From positions 1 through 39,721 of the forward strand of contig JAADHC010000027.1 in NCBI GenBank assembly GCA_013152085.1: DNA of 39,721 bases, read 5' to 3'. A program made the translations under genes and the position numbers. The notes below the pieces were generated by a model. It did no database searches and had not been told where the DNA came from. It saw nothing but the letters and a program-made list of their open reading frames with translations. This document shows positions 29,632-38,006 of this stretch, one piece after another (the stretch's first letter is position 1; every line of letters begins with the position of its first letter). Source of the DNA: Chlorobiota bacterium. GTDB taxonomy: Bacteria > Bacteroidota > Bacteroidia > Bacteroidales > VadinHA17.

Positions 29632-29651
29632 CCCCGGGGCTGGCCTCGGGG
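29632..29651 (+). other. GC-rich hairpin in the leader of the second Crp/Fnr gene
   Basis: CCCCGGGG and CCTCGGGG pair over 8 bp (one G-U) around a CTGG tetraloop, in an otherwise AT-rich leader of about 100 nt. A second short inverted repeat GTAC-TACTT-GTAC follows. It may be an RNA-structure control element or a weak terminator, but there is no T run. Confidence 0.35.
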
Positions 29652-29722
29652 TACTACTTGTACCTCTCCTTGAAGACCGAAAGTAATGCAGATTAAAATT
29701 AAATGTTACCGTACCCGGATGC

Positions 29723-30436
29723 ATGCAAGATACCGGTTTGGATATGGGACAAATAATAAAGAGAAAGATAATAACGAAAAATATGGATAAAGAGAATAAC
29801 CTGTTCCTGAATCTCCCGTTTGATGTGGAAAAACTACAGCAAATGCCGGAAACTTTTTATAAGATACAATATTCTGCCGGAGAGCGGATATTCAAACAGA
29901 AGGCACCTTTAACACATTTTGCCGTCTTGCAGGAAGGGTTACTGAAAATTCATTTTGAATATCTTCACAAGCAATTGGTTTTACTATTGATAAAACCCGG
30001 GCAAATGGTTGGCGGCCCTGGTTTTCTTGTGGATAACAAACATCACTTTTCCGTAACGGCCCTGCAGGATTCAAAGGTATGGTTAATGGATCTCAACCTT
30101 TACAAGAAAATCCTGGAAACCCAACCCGGTTTTAGCCTGAAGGTTATCCGTTATCTGAACCAGGTACATCAGAAAACCTATCAGCGATTGATGTCACTTA
30201 CCATGAAAAGTATGTATGGCAGGGTGGCGGATACGCTGCTTTACCTGGCTGATGATTTATATAGCTCTTCCGTCTTTGATACATCCCTGTCGCGGCAGGA
30301 TTTTGCCGATTTCTCTGCACTTAGTATGGAAAGTGTCGTCCGTATTCTGACCGCTTTTGCAAAAGACAAACTTATTATTTGCGAAGGAAAGCATTTCGAA
30401 ATCCTGAACAGGAATAAACTCGAAAAAATAGAATAA
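29723..30436 (+). CDS. Second Crp/Fnr-family transcriptional regulator
   Basis: The 237-residue protein has an effector-domain beta-barrel (about 40-130), a dimer helix and a winged helix with recognition helix LSMESVVRILTAF. Glu203 and Arg207 are in the Fnr/Crp-type reading positions. It has no N-terminal cysteine cluster, unlike the paralogue at 24687, so it probably senses a different signal (a small molecule, NO, or none). Alignment to the paralogue suggests that translation could begin at ATG 29783 (MDKENNLF), 20 codons inside this start. It is divergent from the hexahaem gene with a perfect FNR box between them. Confidence 0.85.
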   Translation: MQDTGLDMGQIIKRKIITKNMDKENNLFLNLPFDVEKLQQMPETFYKIQYSAGERIFKQKAPLTHFAVLQEGLLKIHFEYLHKQLVLLLIKPGQMVGGPGFLVDNKHHFSVTALQDSKVWLMDLNLYKKILETQPGFSLKVIRYLNQVHQKTYQRLMSLTMKSMYGRVADTLLYLADDLYSSSVFDTSLSRQDFADFSALSMESVVRILTAFAKDKLIICEGKHFEILNRNKLEKIE

Positions 30437-30448
30437 CGGCACAGGGAA

Positions 30449-31102
30449 TTAACGGTTTATTATATAAAAAAATACTGCAATAAAATGAGAGATGCTGCCG
30501 GCGATCACCATGAGATGCCATACCAGGTGATGATAAGGGAATTTGCTTTTCTTATAAAATAAAATACCCAGCGTATAAAAGAGTCCGCCTGTCAGTATCC
30601 AGCCGAGTCCCATCAGGTGCATATTCCTGGCCAGGGGTACGATTGCGATCAGCAGCAACCAGCCCATAAGAACATAGAGCACAATATAAAATGTGCTAAC
30701 CCCTTTGGCAAAAGGGGAGGGGCGAAACAACTTTATGGTAATACCTGTGACAGCCAGCCCCCATTCAAGCCCGAAGATTACCCAGCCCACCGGTCCCCTG
30801 AGCACGGTGAGTGCCAGTGGCGTATACGTGGCGGCAATCATCAGGAAAATGGCAACCTGGTCAAACGTGAAAAAAAGTTCCTTTGCTTTGCCTGCAGATA
30901 ACCAATGAGTAAAGGTTGAAGAGAGATACAGCATGATCATTACCGATCCGAAAATAGCCGTACTGACAACGGCCCAGGCATCAGCACGTATGGCTGAAAA
31001 AACCACCATAAGCACCAGGCCGCCCGTGGCCAAAACGGCACCGGTAAGGTGGGATATGGCATTGGCCCTTTCTTCACGGATTGTAAAACGCTGATCTGCC
31101 AT
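30449..31102 (-). CDS. Haemolysin III / PAQR-family membrane protein
   Basis: I chose the ATG at 31102 (MADQRFTIREERANAISH) because the family begins near this point, although the frame is open for a further 23 codons. The 217-residue protein has seven predicted helices with the PAQR residues: early EERANAISH, then FDQVAIFLMIAATYTP, and the C-terminal YHHLVWHLMVIAGSISHF with the metal-binding-type histidines. Members are YqfA/HlyIII-like, and the true bacterial role (possibly membrane fluidity or hydrolase activity) is not settled. It is convergent with the Crp/Fnr gene, with 12 bp between the stops. Confidence 0.85.
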   Translation of the reverse strand: MADQRFTIREERANAISHLTGAVLATGGLVLMVVFSAIRADAWAVVSTAIFGSVMIMLYLSSTFTHWLSAGKAKELFFTFDQVAIFLMIAATYTPLALTVLRGPVGWVIFGLEWGLAVTGITIKLFRPSPFAKGVSTFYIVLYVLMGWLLLIAIVPLARNMHLMGLGWILTGGLFYTLGILFYKKSKFPYHHLVWHLMVIAGSISHFIAVFFYIINR

Positions 31103-31128
31103 GAATGTTTGTTTTAAAATGTGCGCAG

Positions 31129-31158
31129 TAAAGGTAGTTTTTATTAAATTGTCAACAA
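31129..31158 (-). promoter_or_regulatory. Candidate promoter of the PAQR-type gene
   Basis: On the minus strand a TTG (31158-31156) and TACCTTTA (31136-31129) are separated by 19 bp, close to the Bacteroidota -33/-7 layout. The leader would be about 20 nt to ATG 31102. Confidence 0.35.
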
Positions 31159-31195
31159 CTAAAGAAATCAATATTCTGAAATAATATTTTACGGT

Positions 31196-32980
31196 ATGAA
31201 AAAAATCCCGCTTATGGTTGTTCTTCTTGCCGGTTTATGGTTTGCCGGATGCAGAACGGGCAATCATTCCGGTTACATCAGGGTAAATCAACCGGGATAC
31301 TTGCCTTATACACCTAAAACGGCTGTCTGGTTATCGAAAAAAAGCAAACGGCTTCCGTCCTTCACGCTGGCGGATGCTTCAACCGGCAAGGCCATTGCGG
31401 AGATAAAACCGCTGGTAATCAAACGGAACATCTGGGGTTATACAACTGTTGCCCGGTTGGATTTTACGTCATTTCATCGGAAAGGTACCTGGCAGATTCG
31501 TGGAGGGAATACGAGATCTCCGGTATTCCGCATCGGACCGGATATCTTCAACGGTGCCGCAGACTTTCTGTTGCAATATATCCGCCAACAGCAATGCGGT
31601 TACAATCCCTTTTTTGGCGATTCATGCCATACGGAAGATGGTTTTGTCATTTTTTCCCCTGACGCTTCCCTCGATTCTACCCATGTGGATGTTACCGGCG
31701 GATGGCATGATGCCTCGGATTATCTCCGTTATGTCACCACATCGGCAACGGCTGTTCTTCAGTTACTCTATGCCTGGGAGTGTTTTCCGGATGTTTTCAG
31801 GGACCGGTATGACCCTTCCGGTAATCCGGGTGCGGACAGCATTCCTGATGTTATCAACAGTGCCAGATGGGGGATGGACTGGCTGGTAAAAATGAACCCT
31901 TCACCTGAACTGATGTTCCATCAGGTGGCTGACGACCGTGACCACATCGGTTTTAAAATTCCGGCTGAAGACAATGCTGATTACGGCAGGGGACGGGAGA
32001 GACCGGTATATGTTGCCACGGACAAACCACAGGGATCGGATCGGTATCAGAATCATACAACCGGTATTGCTTCGGTGGCCGGGAAATTTGCCGCTGCCTT
32101 TGCTGCCGGTGCCCGGATTCTGAAAAACTGGTATCCGGATTATGCTACAATGCTTGCTGATAAGGCTGTGGCGGCGTATATTTATGGCCGGGCTCACCCC
32201 GGTGTTTGCCAGACCGCACCGCATCTGGCACCTTATTATTATGCCGAGCAAAACTGGAAAGATGATATGGAAGCTGCCGCTGCTCAACTTTACCTGCTTA
32301 CCGGGGAAAAACAGTATCTGTCAGATGCGGTCGGATACGGAGACAGCGAACCCGTATCCCCATGGATGGGTGCGGATACCGCCCGACATTATCAGTGGTA
32401 TCCTTTTGTTAATTCAGGGCACCTGGTACTGGCTTCGCTGAAAGAAAATACGACAGACCATTTTAAAGACTATCTGAAACAGGGACTGGAACGTTTGCAG
32501 AAAAAGGCCGGCACCCGCCCCTTTGAAAACGGCGTGCCGTATATCTGGTGCTCCGATAACCTTACCGCATCAGCATTGATCCAGGCGTATGTCTACCGGA
32601 AGATTACCGGTGACAGCACTTTCAGGAAGACGGAGGCAGGAATGTGCGGGTGGTTGCTGGGAAACAATCCCTGGGGCACTTCTATGGTGGTGGGCTTTCC
32701 TTCTGATTCGGATTCTCCCGTAGATGTTCATTCGGTTGTGACAGTCAGACTCCATCGGCAACCCCTGGGGGGACTGGTCGACGGCCCGGTATATTCAACC
32801 ATATTTAATAACCTGAAAGGTTTGTACCTGGACAAACCGGATGAATACCGGGATGTACAACCGGACCATATCGTCTATCATGATGATTTTGCCGATTACG
32901 CAACCAACGAACCTACCCTCGACGGGACAGCCAGCCTGGTATTTTATTTTGCCGCACTGGAACACGAAGGAAAGTTGTGA
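31196..32980 (+). CDS. Glycoside hydrolase family 9 lipoprotein (endoglucanase-like)
   Basis: The 594-residue protein has lipobox FAGC (Cys19) and an N-terminal CelD-type Ig-like domain (about 25-115; YIRVNQPGYLPYTPKTAVW, KGTWQI). An (alpha/alpha)6 barrel follows, with the GH9 signature GGWHDASDYLRY (168-179, Asp172 and Asp175 as base candidates). Near the end is NEPTLDGTASLV, where Glu572 is the likely general acid. GH9 enzymes cut beta-1,4-glucans or related beta-glucosides. Lipidation would hold this one at the outer membrane. The neighbouring TonB receptor starts 41 bp after the stop, so a sugar-uptake pairing is possible. No SusD gene is present. Confidence 0.9.
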   Translation: MKKIPLMVVLLAGLWFAGCRTGNHSGYIRVNQPGYLPYTPKTAVWLSKKSKRLPSFTLADASTGKAIAEIKPLVIKRNIWGYTTVARLDFTSFHRKGTWQIRGGNTRSPVFRIGPDIFNGAADFLLQYIRQQQCGYNPFFGDSCHTEDGFVIFSPDASLDSTHVDVTGGWHDASDYLRYVTTSATAVLQLLYAWECFPDVFRDRYDPSGNPGADSIPDVINSARWGMDWLVKMNPSPELMFHQVADDRDHIGFKIPAEDNADYGRGRERPVYVATDKPQGSDRYQNHTTGIASVAGKFAAAFAAGARILKNWYPDYATMLADKAVAAYIYGRAHPGVCQTAPHLAPYYYAEQNWKDDMEAAAAQLYLLTGEKQYLSDAVGYGDSEPVSPWMGADTARHYQWYPFVNSGHLVLASLKENTTDHFKDYLKQGLERLQKKAGTRPFENGVPYIWCSDNLTASALIQAYVYRKITGDSTFRKTEAGMCGWLLGNNPWGTSMVVGFPSDSDSPVDVHSVVTVRLHRQPLGGLVDGPVYSTIFNNLKGLYLDKPDEYRDVQPDHIVYHDDFADYATNEPTLDGTASLVFYFAALEHEGKL

Positions 32981-33020
32981 TGTTTTTTGTAAGTTTGGTA
33001 AAGATATCCCTCCCGAAAAA

Positions 33021-35282
33021 ATGAAAGGGTTTACGGTTTTCATTTTAAGTCTGCTCCTCTCTTTTCATGTGTTGCATGCCCAGGATGAAGCATGGATCAA
33101 AGGAACGGTAAGTGATTCTTTGACGGGACAGCCTTTGCCCGGAGCCTCGGTATCCGTAAGCCGGTCCATCGGGGTAATGTCAGGCCCGGAAGGAAAATAT
33201 GAAATCAGCCTGAAACCGGGCGCCTACCTTTTACAGGTCAGATACCTGGGATATCATTCTAAAAAATATTTTACGGAAATCAAACGTGGTGACACGCTTG
33301 TTCTGCATTTTGCTTTGAGCCCTGCCAATGCCATGCTGAATGAAATTGTGGTGAGTGCCGAAAAGTTTGAACAAAAGATTTCCGACGTAAACCTTTCCAT
33401 GGCGGTTCTCAAACCAGCAAGAATCGTCGAAAGCAATGCGCTTTCGCTGGATGAAGTGCTGAACCAGCTTTCCGGAATTGAAATTCTGGACGGGCAACCC
33501 AGCATCAGGGGGGGCAGTGGTTTTAGCTATGGGGCCGGCAGCAGGGTTTTGGTTGTGGTCGACGGATTACCCCTTATGTCGGGTGATGCGGGAGATGTGA
33601 AATGGAATTTCCTGCCCATGGATAACCTGAAACAGGTGGAAATTATGAAAGGTGCTTCTTCGGTTCTCTACGGTTCTTCAGCGCTCAATGGCGTAATCAA
33701 CCTGCGAACCATGGATCCCGGAAACCATCCGGAAACTTCAATCCGGATCTTTTCCGGGGCTTATTTGAAACCGGCCAGGCACGAGCTGATCTGGTATGAT
33801 ACACCCCGCTGGTATGCAGGGGCAGGCCTGAATGATGCCCGGAAGAAAGGCCGGTTCGACCTGGTAAGCGGTATCAACGTTTATGAAAACAAAGGCTACC
33901 GGGAAGATGAATATGAAAAGAGAATACGAACGAACTTCAATCTGAGATATCATCCTCAGAAACTGCCCGGCTGGTACTTTGGGATGAATATAAACGGAAT
34001 GCTGGTAAACTCAAGCGACTTTTTTCTGTGGCAAAATGCCGATTCGGGGGCATACCGTCAAAATCCGGCAGGTGTCGTACCGCTCAACGGATATCGTCTC
34101 ACCCTTGATCCCTATCTTACCTTTCATTCGGAAAAAGGGGGGGTGCACACCCTTAAAACACGCCTGTTTGCCAATAAGAACAATATGCCTCAAAACCCTG
34201 AAAAGAACAACCGTTTCGATCTTTTCTTAGGCGAATACCGGTACAACAAGCCCGTTACCTCAAACCTGCGTCTCACGCTGGGCGCTTCGGAAAATTACAG
34301 CAGGGTTCATTCCGAACTCTACGGAGACCATAACCGCAATGAAATGGCCATTTTCGGGCAGATGAACGGAAGTATCGGGAATAAGCTCAAGGGAACCCTC
34401 GGCGTACGCTGGGAAAATTATAAACTCGACCATAACTGGACATTGGCAAAACCGGTGTTCAGGGCCGGCGTTAACTATAAACTTTATCCTTTTTCACATT
34501 TCAGGATTTCATTCGGTCAGGGTTACCGTTATCCGTCAATTGCGGAAAAATATACCGCTACGCAACTGGGCGCCCTGAGAATATTCCCTAATCCCGGTAT
34601 TGTTCCCGAAACAGGATGGAGCACGGAGATTGGTTTTATTCAGGGATTTCAGTTCGGTACCTGGAAGGGTTCTGTTGACCTGGCCGTTTACCGTAACGAA
34701 TATCAGCAAATGATCGAATTTGCTTTCGGTTTGTATCTCCCCGATTCGGTTTCCATACCCAGTCTGGATTATGTGGGTTTTAAAGCCCTGAATGTTGGTA
34801 AAGCAAGAATTACAGGCTCCGAAATTCTCCTTAATTTAACGAAAGAAGCGGGAGCATTCGGATTTGACTTCCAGGGCGGATATAACTATAATAATCCGGT
34901 AGACCTGAATATCCCCGGGAACGATTCTGTGAATAATATTCTGAAATACAGGTTCCGGCACTCTGTTAAAGGGAATATGAATTTGTCTTATAAACACTGG
35001 TTGACAGGTGCAACGTTGGTTTACAATAGTTTTATGGAACGTGTCGATTCCGTTTTCATTGATCCGGTTTTTGGTAATGCGATCATGCCGGGATACCCGG
35101 AATACCGAAATAAACATCAAAAAGGATATGCCGTTATCGACTGGCGTTTTACCTACCGGTTTTTGCATGCTGCAAGGCTGTCGGTTACCGTTAAGAATCT
35201 TTTTAATGTTGAGTATATGGGACGCCCGGGTGATATCCGCCCGCAACGAAGCATTACACTGCAATATACAATGAAGTTTTAG
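33021..35282 (+). CDS. TonB-dependent outer-membrane receptor with N-terminal carboxypeptidase-regulatory-like domain
   Basis: I take ATG 33021 (MKGFTVFILSLLLSFHVLHA, a signal peptide), giving 753 residues. An open frame upstream overlaps the GH9 gene and is not needed. After the signal comes a CarboxypepD_reg-like domain (about 27-105; GTVSDSLTGQPLPGASVSV), a plug with RIVESNALSLDEVLNQLSGI and VEIMKGASSVLYGSSALNG, and a barrel ending in aromatic RSITLQYTMKF. The receptor would import a ligand using TonB energy. The adjacent GH9 enzyme hints at a glycan or oligosaccharide, but no SusD partner is seen. A -7-like TAAGTTTG at 32990-32997 may give it its own promoter. Confidence 0.9.
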   Translation: MKGFTVFILSLLLSFHVLHAQDEAWIKGTVSDSLTGQPLPGASVSVSRSIGVMSGPEGKYEISLKPGAYLLQVRYLGYHSKKYFTEIKRGDTLVLHFALSPANAMLNEIVVSAEKFEQKISDVNLSMAVLKPARIVESNALSLDEVLNQLSGIEILDGQPSIRGGSGFSYGAGSRVLVVVDGLPLMSGDAGDVKWNFLPMDNLKQVEIMKGASSVLYGSSALNGVINLRTMDPGNHPETSIRIFSGAYLKPARHELIWYDTPRWYAGAGLNDARKKGRFDLVSGINVYENKGYREDEYEKRIRTNFNLRYHPQKLPGWYFGMNINGMLVNSSDFFLWQNADSGAYRQNPAGVVPLNGYRLTLDPYLTFHSEKGGVHTLKTRLFANKNNMPQNPEKNNRFDLFLGEYRYNKPVTSNLRLTLGASENYSRVHSELYGDHNRNEMAIFGQMNGSIGNKLKGTLGVRWENYKLDHNWTLAKPVFRAGVNYKLYPFSHFRISFGQGYRYPSIAEKYTATQLGALRIFPNPGIVPETGWSTEIGFIQGFQFGTWKGSVDLAVYRNEYQQMIEFAFGLYLPDSVSIPSLDYVGFKALNVGKARITGSEILLNLTKEAGAFGFDFQGGYNYNNPVDLNIPGNDSVNNILKYRFRHSVKGNMNLSYKHWLTGATLVYNSFMERVDSVFIDPVFGNAIMPGYPEYRNKHQKGYAVIDWRFTYRFLHAARLSVTVKNLFNVEYMGRPGDIRPQRSITLQYTMKF

Positions 35283-35289
35283 TATTTTG

Positions 35290-36027
35290 CTATTTGATCT
35301 TTAAAAGCTTACCCGTTTGCCTGTGTCCTTTGAATGAAATGTTGTAGAGATATATTCCGGGAGATAAATCCCTTCCGGTAAACGTAAAGAAGTTCTTACC
35401 TTCAATGCCTTCTTTCAGTTCACTGTACACATGTTTCCCGATAAGATTGTACACTGCCAGCCGGATATCTCCGTAGCCTTTTAACTGAACTCCGAGTAAG
35501 GTTTCGTTTCTGAAAGGATTTGGTTTAATCTCAACCTGCAGCGGATTTGCCCCAACATTTCTTATCAGAGAAGCATCTCCGATCGTGATAAACAACGATG
35601 TACTGTCGGTCTGCACAGGCAAAGCAACCTCCGCACTCAATACGGATGAATAAGTATAAGGGATTACGCTGATCTTCAGGTAATAGGTGCCGGTCTGTTC
35701 CGGAACTCCGGTGATTTCAATACAATAGCTTGAGTCAGGGAAAAGGGTTGTCTTAGCAGCAATATACGTTAACCCCGGAGGCATATTGGTTACGGTGTCA
35801 ATGACGATCCTGGTGAGCGGAATGCTCTGATTGCCCAGATCCGCAGAATCCGGTGGGATGATGGTTATTACCTCGTAATAGGTGATGCCGGTTTCACCTG
35901 AGGACAGCGTATCAGGACAGATCTGCCCGGGCTCGGCAACATCTATGCAATTCGTATCCGGTTCACACTGAGCGTAACCATTAAAAACCAAGGAAAATAA
36001 GAAAATGGAGTAGATAAACCGTTTCAT
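35290..36027 (-). CDS. Secreted protein with T9SS type A C-terminal sorting domain
   Basis: The 245-residue protein has a signal peptide (MKRFIYSIFLFSLVFNGYAQ) and a cysteine-containing N-terminal part (CEPDTNCIDVAEPGQICPD). The middle is a beta-rich, Ig-like or putative-Ig domain, with TNMPPGLTYIAA and GVPEQTGTYYLKISV. The last 80 residues (from about 165, VEIKPNPF...ETLLGVQL...DLSPGIYLYNIS...GKLLKIK) are the typical por secretion-system sorting domain, removed during export and surface attachment. The gene is convergent with the TonB receptor, leaving 7 bp between stops. The 22-bp palindrome array lies roughly 280-380 bp upstream of its start. Confidence 0.85.
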   Translation of the reverse strand: MKRFIYSIFLFSLVFNGYAQCEPDTNCIDVAEPGQICPDTLSSGETGITYYEVITIIPPDSADLGNQSIPLTRIVIDTVTNMPPGLTYIAAKTTLFPDSSYCIEITGVPEQTGTYYLKISVIPYTYSSVLSAEVALPVQTDSTSLFITIGDASLIRNVGANPLQVEIKPNPFRNETLLGVQLKGYGDIRLAVYNLIGKHVYSELKEGIEGKNFFTFTGRDLSPGIYLYNISFKGHRQTGKLLKIK

Positions 36028-36310
36028 ACGTTTAAAATTTTATTCACTTCGTTCATGAGATCGTTATGCTAAGTTCATGCTCGCTTCATAATGAATCCTC
36101 CAAAAACAGATCGTGAATTTTCAAATCCTTTCCATTGTTACGGAAATAACTGAAAATAATCATGCAGGTTGTGTCTGGCATCCCCTGCAAGGTCTTCCTT
36201 AATTTAAAACTTTAGTTATCACAATTTTAAGAAAATTCAGGGGGTTTTGCAAATCTTTTTTGGTTTGTTATGGTTCAACCTTTCAGCGTTGAAAGATTAT
36301 GTAACAAAAA

Positions 36311-36411
36311 CTCGTAAATAAATCAAAATTATCTACGTAGATAATTTTTAAAAACTACGTAGATAATTTTTTAGAACTACGTAGATATGTTTTAAGAACT
36401 ACGTAGTTCTT
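36311..36411. repeat. Array of CTACGTAG palindromes at exact 22-bp spacing
   Basis: CTACGTAG occurs at 36333, 36355, 36377 and 36399, always 22 bp apart. The spacers are AT-rich and similar (ATAATTTTTAAAAA, ATAATTTTTTAGAA, ATATGTTTTAAGAA). A degenerate copy, CTCGTAAATAA, begins 22 bp before the first. The outer copies extend to long perfect palindromes: 36325-36348 (24 bp) and 36394-36411 (18 bp). The spacing is close to two helical turns, so bound factors would face the same side of the DNA. A protein-binding array, an iteron-like element or a decayed short tandem repeat are all possible. Confidence 0.75.
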
Positions 36412-36605
36412 TTCGCCGGCGTATGAATGCCTCCCCGCGATCAGGTTAAATGGTTGTTGCGGAATGTTTATTATAGACGACGGCGATATTTTGTATCCTA
36501 TGACCGGTATGCCTGATCGTTGACAAAATTATATTTATGCGGAGTTTTTCCGGCCGTAAGGATTTCAGCTTTTTTTGTAAAGCTCATCTCAGGAAAAATG
36601 AAAAT

Positions 36606-36643
36606 AAAAAGTGGCAATCAGTACATTCCAATTGCCACTTTTT
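36606..36643 (-). terminator. Terminator of the diheme lipoprotein gene
   Basis: A perfect 13-bp stem AAAAAGTGGCAAT (36606-36618) and ATTGCCACTTTTT (36631-36643) with a 12-nt loop and a T-rich tail on the minus strand. It lies 62 bp after the diheme stop. Confidence 0.8.
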
Positions 36644-36705
36644 ATAAAAAAAGTATTAAAACAATTACAGGTATTCAATCATGAATATTATGGCTGTATT
36701 CATTT

Positions 36706-37674
36706 TTATTTGGAAAAACCGGGGAAAGCCACCGGATCTTGTCCCATAACCATCATGTCTCTGATATCCTGGTCGGTAATATTTTGAGCCGGCATCATCC
36801 CTGCATCACTACATCCGGCGTCGATATGTTCACGGTCATTTGGCATGCCCCATACAGCTTTGTGCTGAATTTCGTGCGGGTCATCTCTGAACATATCACC
36901 CAAATATTCACCTTTGCAATAAATATTTATGTTTGTTCCATCTGAGCCATGGCAACTTGCACAATTTGCATCATACACTGTTTTACCGTTGACAGGGTCT
37001 CCACCTTTACCAATATCAGAAAATATTTTGGTACCTGTGGGATACATACCTATGGTGGTTAAATCATAAAATTCATTTACATTATGGGCTGTTTCTTTAA
37101 GAAATTTAACAAGATCCCATATCTGAGTATCTGTTAACAGATTACCAAAATTAGGCATTGTGCTGTTGTAGCTGATCGTAAGGCTTTTGTTCCTGCCGCT
37201 GTTGTTTTTTACGGCATCAAAGACTTCTCTAATATTATGCTCTTGTGCCCAGCGGTATAAATTAACGTCGGCTGCTGCCGGGTAAGAGGCCGTCGGAACT
37301 TTGTCAATAAGAACGCCGCTTCTCCCAAGTAAATCCCAGCCATGACAACTTTTACACCTGTAAAAGTCAGAATGGTTTGTCAAAGCGGTATCGTTAAGTT
37401 CGATTTCATTAAGTACATGGTCATATAACCTGGCGCCCGTTACGCCATCTGCTGCTGTAAAAGCAGCTGAATCGGCTGCGCTGACAAGCGTAGCATCTTT
37501 ACCATCTTTACCATCTTGTCCATCTTGTCCATCCTGTCCGGCAGGTCCCTGAGGCCCGGCTGGTCCCTGAGGTCCGGTTGGACCCTCTTTTGTACATCCG
37601 GTGTACATTGTCCCTGCACTTATTACCAGCATTAAGGCTAATAATAATTTCGTTAGTTTTAAGGTTGTTTTCAT
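36706..37674 (-). CDS. Diheme c-type cytochrome lipoprotein with collagen-like stalk
   Basis: The 322-residue protein has lipobox MYTGC (Cys27), then a Gly-X-Y repeat stretch (residues 31-60; GPTGPQGPAGPQGPAGQDGQ, then DGQDGKDGKD). Two c-type domains follow, with CKSCH at 107-111 and CASCH at 238-242. The first domain continues with MPNFGNLLTDTQIWDLVKFL and the second with GMPNDREHIDAG, giving typical Met-ligand contexts of class-I cytochromes. The stalk resembles that of the hexahaem protein, so the two may share a surface location. A 24-bp perfect palindrome (37731-37754) is upstream. It has its own terminator. Confidence 0.88.
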   Translation of the reverse strand: MKTTLKLTKLLLALMLVISAGTMYTGCTKEGPTGPQGPAGPQGPAGQDGQDGQDGKDGKDATLVSAADSAAFTAADGVTGARLYDHVLNEIELNDTALTNHSDFYRCKSCHGWDLLGRSGVLIDKVPTASYPAAADVNLYRWAQEHNIREVFDAVKNNSGRNKSLTISYNSTMPNFGNLLTDTQIWDLVKFLKETAHNVNEFYDLTTIGMYPTGTKIFSDIGKGGDPVNGKTVYDANCASCHGSDGTNINIYCKGEYLGDMFRDDPHEIQHKAVWGMPNDREHIDAGCSDAGMMPAQNITDQDIRDMMVMGQDPVAFPGFSK

Positions 37675-38006
37675 AATGAATAGGATTTAATTATTTAAAT
37701 GTGGTACAATTAAAAAATAATAAAAAACTAAAAATGTGTTATATAACACATTTTCGACAATCCGTCCGTAATTTAATTTCGTTTTAAATTGTAGTATAAT
37801 GTTTTATTATTACCGGGAACATAAGAAATAACGCATTGTTTTCACCTCAAGCTGAAGAATGATAAATAACACAAAAGTTTTTCTTACCATTATTCCCATA
37901 AATTTATCTTTTTTAAAAGTTGCACATAACCGGAGCATCATTACCGGGTACTGCGCACCGTATGAAGCCCTGTTTATTGTGTGCAGGCCGATTTCTCCTG
38001 CAATTT
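37675..38006. other. Intergenic region with perfect palindrome upstream of the diheme gene
   Basis: About 330 bp, AT-rich, with no credible gene. The single strong element is the 24-bp palindrome at 37731-37754. The rest shows nothing I can support. Confidence 0.45.
37731..37754. promoter_or_regulatory. 24-bp perfect palindrome, Crp-like operator, upstream of the diheme gene
   Basis: Two 12-bp arms match exactly around the centre at 37742/37743, with core TGTGTTATATAACACA. The half-sites TGTGT-N6-ACACA have the spacing of a Crp box (TGTGA-N6-TCACA) with a symmetric change in each arm. Its centre is 68 bp upstream of the ATG at 37674, consistent with activator or repressor binding. Confidence 0.55.

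Larger units (their letters stand above)
36028..36705. other. Long intergenic region with palindrome array and terminator
   Basis: About 680 bp with no credible gene. Contents: a 22-bp-period array of CTACGTAG palindromes (36311-36411), a terminator (36606-36643) for the diheme gene, and short GCAGG/CCTGC inverted repeats near 36164-36190. Base composition is AT-rich around the array and GC-richer from 36412 onward. Confidence 0.5.

Noticed and set aside
32841-33020. Upstream extension of the TonB receptor frame into the GH9 gene
   Set aside because: The 60-residue extension has no signal peptide and lies within the GH9 coding sequence. ATG 33021 gives a proper signal peptide.
36311-36411. 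CRISPR array
   Set aside because: The interval between cores is 14 bp, the spacers are near-identical rather than unique, and no cas genes are present.
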